DNA from: Desulfovibrio sp. UCD-KL4C
GTDB lineage: Bacteria > Desulfobacterota > Desulfovibrionia > Desulfovibrionales > Desulfovibrionaceae
Reading direction: 5' to 3'
NCBI RefSeq assembly: GCF_006210265.1
Contig: NZ_VCNC01000002.1
Location: 434,001 to 498,000 of the forward strand
Length of the DNA stretch: 64,000 bases
Position numbers and translations under genes: made by a program. Under the pieces are notes generated by a model. That model ran no database searches and was not told the DNA's origin. It was given only the letters and a program-made list of their open reading frames with translations. Shown piece after piece: positions 1 to 8,826 of this stretch. Position 1 is the stretch's first letter, and each line of letters starts with the position of its first letter.

Positions 1-912
1 TTAAAAAATGCCTTTGTAGTAGGGATAGGACTTTTCCTTACTTTCATCGGACTTAACACTACTGGGATTGTATCAATAGGGGTTCCCGGGGCACCTATCC
101 ATCTCGGAGACATTTCAAATCCGGCTACACTTTTAGCCATCACCTGCTTTTTTCTCATGGCCATGCTAATGGCCAGAAAAGTAAACGGTGCAATCATTAT
201 TGGCATCATCGTGACAACAGTCGGAGCATTTTTCTTAGGAGTATCCACACCTCCAACATCATTTTTCAGCATGCCACCGTCACTTGAGCCGACATTCCTT
301 CAGCTTGATATCACCGGAACATTTACATGGGGGTTTATATCAGTCATTTTGACAGTTTTCATTTTAGATTTTCTGGACACAATGGGTACCCTCTATGCAG
401 TATCGCACCATGCAGGACTTCTTGATGAGAACGGAGACTTACCGGAAATCGAAAAACCACTTTTAGTTGATGCGATAACAACTGTACTTGCAGCTTTGCT
501 CGGCACAACCACAGCCGGAGTATTTGTTGAATCTGCTACAGGGATCGAGGCTGGAGGCAGAACAGGCTTAACCGCAGTTACAACCGCCCTGCTCTTTCTG
601 GCGGCCCTCTTTTTAGAACCAATTTTAACTACTATTCCGCCATGCGCATATGGACCAAGTTTAATTATTGTCGGCATGCTTATGATTGCTCCATGTAAAG
701 ATCTTGAAGTTGAAGATATGTCAGAACTTGTTCCGGCATTTTTGGTTATAGCTTTAATGAGCTTCACATATAATCTTGGAACAGGCATGACAGCCGGATT
801 CATCGCATATCCGTTCATGAAAACAGTCACTGGAAAAATTAATGAAATATCAGCTGGAATGTGGATGCTTTGCTTTCTGTCAGTCTTATTCTTTCTAACA
901 TGCCCACATTAA
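1..912 (+). CDS. NCS2/AzgA-type purine permease, 5' partial
   Basis: This is the C-terminal part, about 303 residues, of a multi-spanning inner-membrane purine permease. The reading frame is open from base 1, so the gene begins upstream of the window. The visible part is highly hydrophobic with several membrane segments and carries the FLDTMGTL motif (after about residue 122) and an ESATGIEAGGRTG loop, both typical of the AzgA guanine/hypoxanthine branch of the NCS2 family. The downstream neighbours Apt, MtnP and an MTA/SAH deaminase all handle adenine or its nucleosides, which fits purine uptake or salvage. Whether adenine, guanine or hypoxanthine is the substrate cannot be read from the sequence. 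Confidence 0.9.
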   Translation, partial: LKNAFVVGIGLFLTFIGLNTTGIVSIGVPGAPIHLGDISNPATLLAITCFFLMAMLMARKVNGAIIIGIIVTTVGAFFLGVSTPPTSFFSMPPSLEPTFLQLDITGTFTWGFISVILTVFILDFLDTMGTLYAVSHHAGLLDENGDLPEIEKPLLVDAITTVLAALLGTTTAGVFVESATGIEAGGRTGLTAVTTALLFLAALFLEPILTTIPPCAYGPSLIIVGMLMIAPCKDLEVEDMSELVPAFLVIALMSFTYNLGTGMTAGFIAYPFMKTVTGKINEISAGMWMLCFLSVLFFLTCPH

Positions 913-937
913 TTTTAAAATTTAGTGACTATATAAT
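909..937 (+). promoter_or_regulatory. possible promoter for apt
   Basis: A perfect TATAAT hexamer lies at 932-937 in the gap after the permease gene. The matching -35 region at 909-914 (TTAATT, 17-base spacer) is poor. If used, it would give a leader of about 100 bases before the apt start at 1043. Only the -10 element is convincing. Confidence 0.3.
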
Positions 938-1042
938 GGGATTTGATTGCTGATAAATGTTCAATTTCTACCTTTGACAACTTTTATGAAAGCATCTAAT
1001 TCCATTCCTCAAATATCAAATTCCACAGGATGGAGGAAGTTC

Positions 1043-1555
1043 ATGAATTTAAGGGAATATATCCGCGATGTGCCTAATTTCCCTAAAGAAGGCATCGTAT
1101 ACTTTGACATTACACCACTTTTGGCTGACCCAAAAGTTTTTCAATATACCATCGACATGATGGCTGAACGTTTCAGCGAATACAAAGCAGACAAAATAGC
1201 AGCGGCTGAAGCAAGAGGGTTTATTTTCGGTGCACCATTGGCCTATAAACTCGGGATCGGTTTTGTGCCTATCCGTAAACCCGGCAAACTCCCTTATGAC
1301 ACAATCTCAGTCAGTTATGACCTTGAATACGGCTCCGACAGCCTTTGCATGCACGTTGACGCTATTGCGAAAGATGAAGACGTGTTGCTCATAGATGACG
1401 TTCTGGCCACAGGTGGAACAGCAGAAGGCATGGTCAAGCTAGTCGAAAAAGCAGGCGGAAACGTCTCTGGAATCGGATTTCTAGTTGAACTTGGTTTTCT
1501 GGATGGTGCAGGCAGACTTAACGGCATTCCCAACTCTCATCTGCTAAAACTGTAA
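1043..1555 (+). CDS. apt: Adenine phosphoribosyltransferase
   Basis: Apt converts adenine and PRPP to AMP in the cytoplasm. The protein starts MNLREYIRDVPNFPKEGI, the usual Apt N-terminus, and has the PRPP-binding motif LLIDDVLATGGTAE at about residues 115-128 and the FRKPGKLP-like loop (PIRKPGKLP). Its 170 residues match the family. An upstream in-frame start at 947 would add 32 residues with no Apt similarity. The start at 1043 is preceded by GGAGG at 1032-1036, six bases away, so I chose it. It follows the permease gene and precedes MtnP, which releases adenine, so it probably recycles the adenine made from methylthioadenosine. Confidence 0.95.
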   Translation: MNLREYIRDVPNFPKEGIVYFDITPLLADPKVFQYTIDMMAERFSEYKADKIAAAEARGFIFGAPLAYKLGIGFVPIRKPGKLPYDTISVSYDLEYGSDSLCMHVDAIAKDEDVLLIDDVLATGGTAEGMVKLVEKAGGNVSGIGFLVELGFLDGAGRLNGIPNSHLLKL

Positions 1556-1568
1556 AAGACAATTATTT

Positions 1569-1611
1569 AAATCTCCTTTTTACATATCCTGCTGTAAAAA
1601 GGAGATTTTTT
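1569..1611 (+). terminator. Rho-independent terminator after apt
   Basis: The arms AAATCTCCTTTTTAC (1569-1583) and GTAAAAAGGAGATTT (1594-1608) are perfectly complementary around a 10-base loop, and the 3' arm runs into a T tract. It separates apt from mtnP, so mtnP probably has its own promoter or depends on read-through. Confidence 0.85.
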
Positions 1612-1654
1612 GATAATCACAAACTTAATTTTTTGTTAACAGGGAAGAAATAAA

Positions 1655-2404
1655 ATGGCAGTGATCGGAATAATCGGCGGCAGTGGACTTGATAATCCAG
1701 ATATTATTCAAAATGCTAAAGACTCCATTATTTCAAACAAATGGGGAAAACCTAGCTCTCCCATAAAATCCGGAACCATTTCTGGAACAGAGGTGCACAT
1801 CATTGGTCGTCATGGCAGAGAGCATACTATTCCGCCCACTTATGTAAATAACAGAGCAAATATTCAAGCACTGAAAGACCTAGGCTGTGACTACATTCTT
1901 GCAACTACAGCTGTAGGCTCATTACGTGAAGAAATTGACCGCGGGCATCTGGTTATCATTGATCAATTTATAGATTTCACCCGCAAACGTGATACTACAT
2001 TTTTTGAAACTTTTGAACCGCACGCCCCAGCTCATACTCCGATGGCTGAACCGTTTGATAATTTTCTTCGCGAAAAAATGATCCAATCCAGCCAGGATCT
2101 CGACATTACAGCTCATGAAAAAGGAACTGTTATTACCATTGAAGGACCAAGATTTTCAACACGTGCAGAATCTTATATGTACAGAGCATGGGGAGCGGAT
2201 ATTATAAACATGAGCACTGCGCCAGAAGCAATTTTAGCAAATGAAGCTGGAGTTCCTTATGCCGCGGTTGCTATGTCCACTGACTATGACTGCTGGAAGA
2301 CTGATGAGGATTCTGTCACATGGGATGACATTCTTAAGATTTTTCAGGAAAACGCCCAGAAAGTAACTTCAATGCTGATTAAAACTATTGAAAAACTGAG
2401 CTGA
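1655..2404 (+). CDS. mtnP: S-methyl-5'-thioadenosine phosphorylase
   Basis: The enzyme cleaves 5'-methylthioadenosine with phosphate to adenine and methylthioribose-1-phosphate. The sequence is a trimeric PNP/MTAP-family protein of 249 residues: phosphate-binding GGSGL at residues 8-12, GRHGREHTIPP near residue 50, and TEGPRFSTRAES-like motif (IEGPRFSTRAES) near 165. The C-terminal TDYDCW motif (about residue 209) carries the aspartate pair that family knowledge links to adenine rather than 6-oxopurine recognition, so MtnP is preferred over an inosine or methylthioinosine phosphorylase. A GGGAAG-type ribosome site precedes the ATG. The next gene is an MTA/SAH deaminase. Confidence 0.88.
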   Translation: MAVIGIIGGSGLDNPDIIQNAKDSIISNKWGKPSSPIKSGTISGTEVHIIGRHGREHTIPPTYVNNRANIQALKDLGCDYILATTAVGSLREEIDRGHLVIIDQFIDFTRKRDTTFFETFEPHAPAHTPMAEPFDNFLREKMIQSSQDLDITAHEKGTVITIEGPRFSTRAESYMYRAWGADIINMSTAPEAILANEAGVPYAAVAMSTDYDCWKTDEDSVTWDDILKIFQENAQKVTSMLIKTIEKLS

Positions 2405-2459
2405 TACGAATTCAGCCTAGTACTAGATGGCTTTGCCATAATTTAAGGAAATACAGAGT

Positions 2460-3788
2460 ATGGCTTCTCAAAAGTGTGACCTAATCATTTACGGTTCCAG
2501 CATTCTTACTCAGGATAACAATCGTTCCCAAATCAGCAACGGTGCAATCGCCGTTACCGGGAATAAAATTTCAGATGTTGGAACCAAAGCTGACATCGAC
2601 CTGAGATGGAACAGTCCTAAAACGCTGGACGCCGGGAATTCAATTCTAATGCCCGGAATGATCAATTCGCATACACATGTTCCAATGACTCTAATGCGAG
2701 GGGTTGCAGACGATCTCCCCTTGCTTACATGGCTGCATGACTATATCTTCCCCATTGAGTCTGGACTAAGTAAAGATCTGGTTGAACTTGGATCTCAGCT
2801 TGGCTGCGCAGAGATGATAGCAGGTGGAACAACAGCTTTTTTAGACGGCTATATGTACGAAGAAGCTGTCGGAAAAGCGGTTGATGAATCGGGTATTAAA
2901 GCAGTTTTAGGAGAAGGTTTTTTCGAATTTCCTTCCCCCTTCTTTAAAACGGCAAAGCAAGCATGGGAAACAATTGAAGAACTGCATGAGCATTTTTTTT
3001 CACACGACAGAATAACAACTTCAGTAACTCCACATGCGGTTTTTACAACTACTCCTGATCAATTGATTGAAAGTATGGAATTGGCGGAAAAACTTAATGT
3101 GTTGTGGCAGATTCACTGCGCCGAATCTAGAGCGGAAACAGAGCTTACTTTAAAAAAATTCAGTAAAAAACCTATTGAAATTTTACGCGACAACGGGTTG
3201 CTGACTCCCCGCACAAGAATTCATCATTGCGTTGATGTAACCGAGCAAGAAATCGAACTGATAAGCTCAAATAAAACAATGATATCTCACAACCCTCAGA
3301 GCAATCTTAAACTTGGATCAGGTATTTGCCCTCTGACCAAATTGATCAGTGCAGACATTACTGTTGGCCTCGGCACAGATGGGGCCGCCAGCAATAATGA
3401 TCTGAACATGTTTGAAGAAATGCGAACAGCTTCATTATTACAAAAAGGAATTCTTCAAGATCCTACAGCAATACCAGCCCAAATAGCTCTTGATCTAGCA
3501 ACTGTTAATGGGGCATTGTTTTTAGGATTAACCGATACAGGAACCCTTAAACCTGGAATGAGGGCGGATATTACAGCTATTGATATGGACAAATTGCACC
3601 TGAAACCAGTATACAATCCCCTTTCCCACATTGTATACTCTGCCACCGCTCAGGATGTGAAGCTCACAATCTGTGATGGAAAGATTCTTTATGAAAATGG
3701 AAAACATTTTTCATGTGATGTCGAAACAATCTCACATGAAGCTGAAAAGGCCGTAAAATGGGCCCTGAACAGGCTAAAAAAACAGTAG
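2460..3788 (+). CDS. mtaD: 5-methylthioadenosine/S-adenosylhomocysteine deaminase (amidohydrolase)
   Basis: This is a 442-residue cytosolic metal-dependent amidohydrolase of the SsnA/MtaD type. Metal ligands are visible: HTH at 71-73, the HCAE histidine near residue 218, and the GLGTDGAAS aspartate near 307. The VPMTLMRGVADDLPL stretch after the first motif and SHNPQSNLKLGSG before the catalytic aspartate are typical of the MTA/SAH deaminase group. It would deaminate MTA or SAH to the inosine derivative. The exact substrate is inferred from the family and from mtnP next door. A related guanine or chlorohydrolase activity cannot be excluded by eye. Confidence 0.82.
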   Translation: MASQKCDLIIYGSSILTQDNNRSQISNGAIAVTGNKISDVGTKADIDLRWNSPKTLDAGNSILMPGMINSHTHVPMTLMRGVADDLPLLTWLHDYIFPIESGLSKDLVELGSQLGCAEMIAGGTTAFLDGYMYEEAVGKAVDESGIKAVLGEGFFEFPSPFFKTAKQAWETIEELHEHFFSHDRITTSVTPHAVFTTTPDQLIESMELAEKLNVLWQIHCAESRAETELTLKKFSKKPIEILRDNGLLTPRTRIHHCVDVTEQEIELISSNKTMISHNPQSNLKLGSGICPLTKLISADITVGLGTDGAASNNDLNMFEEMRTASLLQKGILQDPTAIPAQIALDLATVNGALFLGLTDTGTLKPGMRADITAIDMDKLHLKPVYNPLSHIVYSATAQDVKLTICDGKILYENGKHFSCDVETISHEAEKAVKWALNRLKKQ

Positions 3789-3825
3789 CTAAAGACGATG
3801 CAGCCAATTTAAAGCAGTTTTTTAC

Positions 3826-3853
3826 TTGACAACATGGGGTAACACTGCATAGG
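3826..3853 (+). promoter_or_regulatory. possible promoter for the PxxKW protein gene
   Basis: A perfect TTGACA at 3826-3831 is followed 16 bases later by a weak CATAGG hexamer at 3848-3853. It sits in the 139-base gap after mtaD and would give a leader of about 70 bases. Confidence 0.35.
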
Positions 3854-3888
3854 GAATTGTGCTTTTCAATATAAATATTACATAAAAA

Positions 3889-3904
3889 CGCTTGTACGCA
3901 AGCG
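3889..3904 (+). promoter_or_regulatory. leader hairpin upstream of the PxxKW gene
   Basis: CGCTTG (3889-3894) and CAAGCG (3899-3904) form a perfect 6-bp stem around a TACG loop. It lies 10 bases before the CAGGAGGC ribosome site and has no T tract, so it is not a terminator. A role in mRNA stability or translation is a guess. Confidence 0.45.
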
Positions 3905-3927
3905 ACTTGCCAAACAGGAGGCGCTAC

Positions 3928-4218
3928 ATGTCTAAAAAGAATGCTAAAATTCACGCACTTGACGGTGCTGAAATGACTGCAGAAGGTCTATCTTTCAAAG
4001 GATCCATCTTGGAACCAGTCGTAGAACAGTGTGACGGGTGTGAACGTGCTATTGAATTTGACAGCAAAAAATACTGTCCTAGTTATGCTCAGCCAGCAAA
4101 AAAATGGAGTCACGGTGTATGTAACTTCGCAACTCATGCTCGCGCTGGAGTTGACAAAGAAGGTAAAGTCAAGGTTAACCCACTTAAAGCTTCTAAGCGT
4201 GCAGCACGCGGCCGGTAG
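3928..4218 (+). CDS. PxxKW family cysteine-rich protein
   Basis: This small protein of 96 residues has the PAKKW signature near residue 60, flanked by cysteines (CDGCERA, KKYCPSY, GVCNF). It ends in a basic Lys/Arg tail. The arrangement suggests a small metal-binding or nucleic-acid-binding protein, but no function is known to me. The start at 3928 is chosen because CAGGAGGC (3915-3922) precedes it at good spacing. An in-frame start at 3892 would run through the leader hairpin. It is probably a single-gene unit with its own promoter and terminator. Confidence 0.85.
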   Translation: MSKKNAKIHALDGAEMTAEGLSFKGSILEPVVEQCDGCERAIEFDSKKYCPSYAQPAKKWSHGVCNFATHARAGVDKEGKVKVNPLKASKRAARGR

Positions 4219-4317
4219 TAATCAGCCAGCTCTGCCTTTCTAGGCAAGTCATTAATCTTACCTACCTAAGAAGCAATCAAAAATTGTTTCTCACGATGGT
4301 ATATTCGTGTATTAAGG

Positions 4318-4344
4318 GAGCCGGACTCGTTCCGGCTCTTTTTA
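4318..4344 (+). terminator. Rho-independent terminator
   Basis: GAGCCGGA (4318-4325) pairs with TCCGGCTC (4331-4338), followed by a T run. It ends the PxxKW transcript about 100 bases after its stop codon. Confidence 0.85.
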
Positions 4345-4428
4345 TTAGCATGTCCGTATAGAAATTATCCGGACTTTTTCACTTTTTAATAATAACCGCA
4401 AATTCAGATTAAAAAACTGGAGAAACTA

Positions 4429-5649
4429 ATGCCAGGTCAACTTCTATCTAAAATCGATTCATTGAAAGATGATGCTCTTGAACTCCACACAAAATTGGTT
4501 TCAATTCCTGCAATAGGCCCTACAAACAACGGAAAAGGAGAAAAGGATAAAGCTGATTATCTCACCTCCTATCTCAAAGAGCACGGTTTTGACGAAGTTA
4601 AATCTTACAATTCCCCTGACGACAGGGTCGAATGCGGCTACAGGCCGAATCTTGTAACGATTATTCCCGGGCAGAACCGCTCCAAAACACTCTGGATTAT
4701 TTCGCACATGGACGTTGTTCCAGTCGGTGACTTAAGTCTTTGGAACACTGATCCGTTTACACTTACTCAGGACGGAGATGCAATATACGGACGCGGAACT
4801 GAAGATAACCATCAAGGTTTAGTAAGCTCCATAATTGCTGCACGCGCTTTAAAAGAATGCGGAGTCACTCCAGGGTGCAACGTCGGTTTAATCTTTGTTT
4901 CAGATGAAGAAACAGGAAGCACACACGGTCTTGATTTCATGCTTAAAGAACATGAAAATTTGTTTAACAAAAAAGATCTTTTCCTCGTTCCTGACTTCGG
5001 AGAACCTGATTCAAGCATGGTCGAAGTTTCAGAAAAAAGTACATTATGGCTGAAAATTACCGTAGAAGGTAAGCAGTGCCACGCATCTACACCTGAATAT
5101 GGTGTAAACTCACTTGTTGCCGCAGCTGCAATGATTGTTGAAATTCCCGAACTTCATTTCCAGTTTGATGATCAGGATGAACTTTTTTCACCTCCATTTT
5201 CCACTTTCACCCCTACAAAAAAAGAAGCAAACGTAGAAAATGTTAACACGATGCCTGGAAAAGACATTTTCTATATCGATTGCAGAGTACTACCTACATA
5301 CGACTTGAAAGATATTATCGAGCAAGTTGAAGGGATGGGTAATTATATTGCAGAAGAATTCGGAGTGAAAGTCACTGTTGAAACCGTTAACAGGCATCAA
5401 GCTGTACCACAGACTCCGGTCGACGCTGAAATTGTAGAAAAAACTATATTCGCAATCAAGGAAGTATATGGAGTCGATGCTGCTCCTCGCGGTATTGGCG
5501 GCGGAACGGTTGCTGCACATTTACGTGAACGCGGTTATCAGGCTGTAGTATGGTCAACCCTCCTAAATCAGGCACATCAGCCTAATGAAAAAGGATCTCT
5601 GGCCAACACCATCGGCGATGCAAAAGTTATGGCTCTCCTCCCCTTTTAA
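4429..5649 (+). CDS. M20-family metallopeptidase / amidohydrolase
   Basis: A 406-residue cytosolic di-zinc hydrolase of the ArgE/DapE/CPG2 group. Visible ligands are H93 and D95 in ISHMDVVP, D126 in GRGTEDNHQG, the catalytic E160-E161 pair in SDEETGS, D185 region in LVPDFGEPD, and the C-terminal histidine in NQAHQPNEK. A dimerisation domain lies between about residues 195 and 310. Possible substrates are dipeptides, N-acyl amino acids or succinyl-diaminopimelate. The sequence alone does not decide between them. A GGAG ribosome site precedes the ATG. It stands between a terminator and mnmG, and shares no obvious pathway with either. Confidence 0.85.
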   Translation: MPGQLLSKIDSLKDDALELHTKLVSIPAIGPTNNGKGEKDKADYLTSYLKEHGFDEVKSYNSPDDRVECGYRPNLVTIIPGQNRSKTLWIISHMDVVPVGDLSLWNTDPFTLTQDGDAIYGRGTEDNHQGLVSSIIAARALKECGVTPGCNVGLIFVSDEETGSTHGLDFMLKEHENLFNKKDLFLVPDFGEPDSSMVEVSEKSTLWLKITVEGKQCHASTPEYGVNSLVAAAAMIVEIPELHFQFDDQDELFSPPFSTFTPTKKEANVENVNTMPGKDIFYIDCRVLPTYDLKDIIEQVEGMGNYIAEEFGVKVTVETVNRHQAVPQTPVDAEIVEKTIFAIKEVYGVDAAPRGIGGGTVAAHLRERGYQAVVWSTLLNQAHQPNEKGSLANTIGDAKVMALLPF

Positions 5650-5674
5650 TTGCATTAAGCAGTAGAAAAACAGA

Positions 5675-7558
5675 ATGATTAGAAAACAGCCCACACCGGA
5701 TGTATTCGACCTTATAGTCGCAGGAGCCGGTCATGCCGGTTGTGAAGCAGCCATGGCAGCTTCCACTCTTGGCCTCAAAACTCTTTTGCTCACTATCAAC
5801 GTTGATAGAATCGGGCATTTATCCTGCAATCCGGCTATAGGCGGACTTGCGAAAGGGCATATGGTCAAAGAGATCGATGCCCTCGGCGGATACATGGGAC
5901 TATGGTCTGATAAAGCTGGTATTCAATTTCGCACACTGAACACACGCAAAGGTCCGGCTGTTAGAGCCAGCCGCGCCCAAATGGACCGCAATGAATACAT
6001 GCGGGTTGTTCAAAAAGATATTTTTGCACAAGAAAACTTATGGGTTAGACAAGATACAGCTGAAACCTTAATTATCGAAGATGGCAAGGCCAGCGGAGTC
6101 GTGACTAAAATCGGCGAAAGATTTAAATCAAAAGCTGTGTTGCTGACCACCGGAACTTTTTTGCAGGGACTTATTCACATAGGTCTTGAACATTTCAGCG
6201 GCGGAAGAATGGGTGATCCTGCCGCCGAAGGCATGTCCGCATCGCTTAGAAAGGCAGGTTTAACTCTTGGCCGGCTCAAAACAGGAACGACACCAAGACT
6301 GCTTAAGGATTCAATCGACTTTGACAAACTTGAAGTTCAATACGGAGATAACCCGCCGCTTCCATTCAGTTTCAGAACAGACAAGATCAATCTTGATCAG
6401 GTTCCCTGTCACATAACTTACACTAACGAGCAGACTCACGAAGCTATTCGCAGCGGTTTTGAAAGATCTCCCATGTTTACCGGAGTAATCAAAGGAACAG
6501 GAGCTCGTTACTGCCCTTCAATTGAAGATAAGGTTGCCAGATTTCCAGAAAAAGGAAGACATCAGATTTTCCTTGAACCGGAAGGACTTGAAAGTCCGGA
6601 AATTTATCCAAGCGGTATTCCAACCAGCTTGCCTTTGGATATACAAAAAAGAATGATTAATTCTATTGTAGGTCTTGAGCAGGCTCAAATTGTCAGACCC
6701 GGTTACGCAATTGAATACGATTTTGTCCCTCCTACACAACTGCTCCCTACGCTTGAAACAAAAACTCTTCCCGGACTGTTTCTAGCCGGTCAGATCAATG
6801 GAACATCCGGCTATGAAGAAGCTGCGGCTCAGGGAATTTGGGCTGCCATCAACGCATTTTGTTCACTGACAGACCGTCCTCCTTTCGTGCTTTCACGCGA
6901 TCAAGCCTACATTGCAGTACTTATTGATGATCTTGTCACAAAAGGTACTCAAGAGCCATACCGTATGTTCACCTCCCGTGCTGAATATAGACTTCTCCTT
7001 AGAGAAGGGAATGCTGACCAAAGACTTACCGCAATCGGCAGAGAACTTGGACTTGTTGGCGATGCACAATGGGAAATGTACAGTTCTAAAAAGAAAGGTC
7101 TTGACGATGCCATAAAAGGCTTAAACTCTATCCGCATAAAACCGGATACTGCAACATGCGAGATAATTAATAAGATCGGCGGCACCGCTCCCGGAAAATC
7201 AGTCCCCCTCGCAACATTACTTCGTCAGCCGGAACTAACTATTCATGACATAACAGAACTTTGGCCTGCTATAGAGAACTTCTCTGAGGAAATTCTTCTC
7301 GAAGCTGAAACACAGGTAAAATATGAAGGTTACCTTGTCAGACAGCAGGAGCTTGTTGATAAATTTCGCAAGAAAGAATCAATAACCATACCAAATGACA
7401 TAAATTATTCTGAAGTTGCAGGACTTACAAGAGAAGGTGTTGAAAAACTAACTGAAGTTCGTCCTTTAACACTTGGTCAAGCCAGTAGAATTTCAGGAAT
7501 AACTCCTGCAGCTATCTCTTCTATAGAAATTCACCTGAAAAAAATTGGAGCAATATAA
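5675..7558 (+). CDS. mnmG: tRNA uridine-5-carboxymethylaminomethyl(34) synthesis enzyme MnmG
   Basis: MnmG (GidA) is the FAD enzyme that, with the GTPase MnmE, modifies the wobble uridine of several tRNAs. The 627-residue protein has the FAD-binding GAGHAGCEAA motif at residues 17-26, the conserved CNPAIGG and GGRMGDPAAEG-type segments, the LAGQINGTSGYEEAAAQG motif near 370, and the GidA-associated helical C-terminus with EVAGLTREGVEKL. Full length. The ribosome site (AAGCAGTAG region) is weak. MnmE is not in the window. Confidence 0.96.
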   Translation: MIRKQPTPDVFDLIVAGAGHAGCEAAMAASTLGLKTLLLTINVDRIGHLSCNPAIGGLAKGHMVKEIDALGGYMGLWSDKAGIQFRTLNTRKGPAVRASRAQMDRNEYMRVVQKDIFAQENLWVRQDTAETLIIEDGKASGVVTKIGERFKSKAVLLTTGTFLQGLIHIGLEHFSGGRMGDPAAEGMSASLRKAGLTLGRLKTGTTPRLLKDSIDFDKLEVQYGDNPPLPFSFRTDKINLDQVPCHITYTNEQTHEAIRSGFERSPMFTGVIKGTGARYCPSIEDKVARFPEKGRHQIFLEPEGLESPEIYPSGIPTSLPLDIQKRMINSIVGLEQAQIVRPGYAIEYDFVPPTQLLPTLETKTLPGLFLAGQINGTSGYEEAAAQGIWAAINAFCSLTDRPPFVLSRDQAYIAVLIDDLVTKGTQEPYRMFTSRAEYRLLLREGNADQRLTAIGRELGLVGDAQWEMYSSKKKGLDDAIKGLNSIRIKPDTATCEIINKIGGTAPGKSVPLATLLRQPELTIHDITELWPAIENFSEEILLEAETQVKYEGYLVRQQELVDKFRKKESITIPNDINYSEVAGLTREGVEKLTEVRPLTLGQASRISGITPAAISSIEIHLKKIGAI

Positions 7559-7670
7559 AAGAGATTCAATCTTATACAGCCGGAAAAGGTGTTCCTGCCA
7601 CTTTTCAAATGTTTTAAAAAAAAGTATAAGTGATATATATCTCTAATCATCTTTAATCCAAAGGCCGAGA

Positions 7671-8711
7671 ATGCAAGCCGCAGTCGATCAGGAATATCTA
7701 TACAAAGTTCTTCGTGGGTTCGGAGAAACAGGTCTTCCGCAACAGACAATCAACATGCTCCTCTTTGTGGGACTTTGCATGGCTGTTCTTGCCGGAGCAG
7801 TTCTTTGGTATAATAATCAACAACTGAAAAAAAGACTCAATCCCGTTCCTCCAAACTGGTTAACTGGTCAAGAAAAAATATTCAAAGTTTTTGAGACAGC
7901 ACTGGTATACCGTTCTAAAATTGAACTAAGCTTTCATTCAAAATCAGAAAAAAGACAGACAATTCCATGTGCAATTGCTGATATTACGGATAAAATTCTG
8001 TTGGAAATGCCAAGTCGGGATGGAATCGGTAAATCATGGATAGGACGTCAAGTCGACGGTTTTTTTCATATTCCTACGAAACAAGCCGGTTTGGTTATTT
8101 TTTATAGATTTACTTCGGTTATTACCGACATTGATTCAAAAGGTTCGTCCTACACGTATATCCACCTTGGATATCCCGAATTTCTTGAACAGACTCAAAA
8201 GAGAGAATTTTTAAGAGTCTCCCCTCCTTCTAGATTTTATGACTATGTAAATATTATCCCCGACTCTACTCAAGGCATGAAGGCCGGACTTAAATTTATT
8301 ACTACAAATGGTGAATACTCCCCCGGATATATGGGAGGAAAAGACTCCAGCACCAATCTTATAGATATTTCTGGCGGCGGTGTATCTATAGAGATTACTC
8401 ACATGAGTTCCAAAAGAGCTATCAGCCTTAAGTTAGCAAAAGGACAAAGCTTTCTTTTACTTTTAGGAGTTGTAGACACCGGCAACAAAGGAATAATCCG
8501 TTACTTATTCACAACACGAATACGCCGTATTTTCATTGATCCTACTCAAGGCAAAGCTCAGGTTGGTCTTTCATTTGAAAATCAGTTTCTCGGGTTTGAT
8601 GAAATAACTCAAAAACCAAAATGGGCCACGCTTAAAAATAAAGGCAGCACCGAGATGGATGACTGGACTTACAATCTTTATCTAGAGCTATATAGAGAAG
8701 GTAATGAATAA
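7671..8711 (+). CDS. PilZ domain protein with N-terminal membrane anchor
   Basis: A 346-residue protein with one predicted membrane helix at about residues 25-43 (NMLLFVGLCMAVLAGAVLWY) followed by a cytosolic region. A PilZ-type c-di-GMP site is supported by REFLR (RxxxR) near residue 178 and by IDISGGGVSI near residue 231. The segment before it resembles the YcgR-N/flagellar-brake type fold by position only. The protein probably couples c-di-GMP to a membrane process such as motility or polysaccharide secretion. A GGDEF cyclase gene lies about 3.6 kb downstream. The partner is unknown. Confidence 0.8.
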   Translation: MQAAVDQEYLYKVLRGFGETGLPQQTINMLLFVGLCMAVLAGAVLWYNNQQLKKRLNPVPPNWLTGQEKIFKVFETALVYRSKIELSFHSKSEKRQTIPCAIADITDKILLEMPSRDGIGKSWIGRQVDGFFHIPTKQAGLVIFYRFTSVITDIDSKGSSYTYIHLGYPEFLEQTQKREFLRVSPPSRFYDYVNIIPDSTQGMKAGLKFITTNGEYSPGYMGGKDSSTNLIDISGGGVSIEITHMSSKRAISLKLAKGQSFLLLLGVVDTGNKGIIRYLFTTRIRRIFIDPTQGKAQVGLSFENQFLGFDEITQKPKWATLKNKGSTEMDDWTYNLYLELYREGNE

Positions 8712-8826
8712 TTGTAACAATTGCATATGATTGTTGACATAAACCCCACATAATAATTAGTTAAAGGAAGAAATACTTTTTAAAAACTTTAACTCTGTTT
8801 TTTAAACTGCAAACAGGAGAATTCAC

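Noticed and set aside
393-830. 145-codon ORF on the - strand
   Set aside because: It lies antisense to the permease gene, has no ribosome site and no domain-like composition. It is a shadow of the real gene.
7576-7610. GAAAAGGTG...CACTTTTC hairpin after mnmG
   Set aside because: The stem has a bulge and no T tract follows, so it does not qualify as a terminator.
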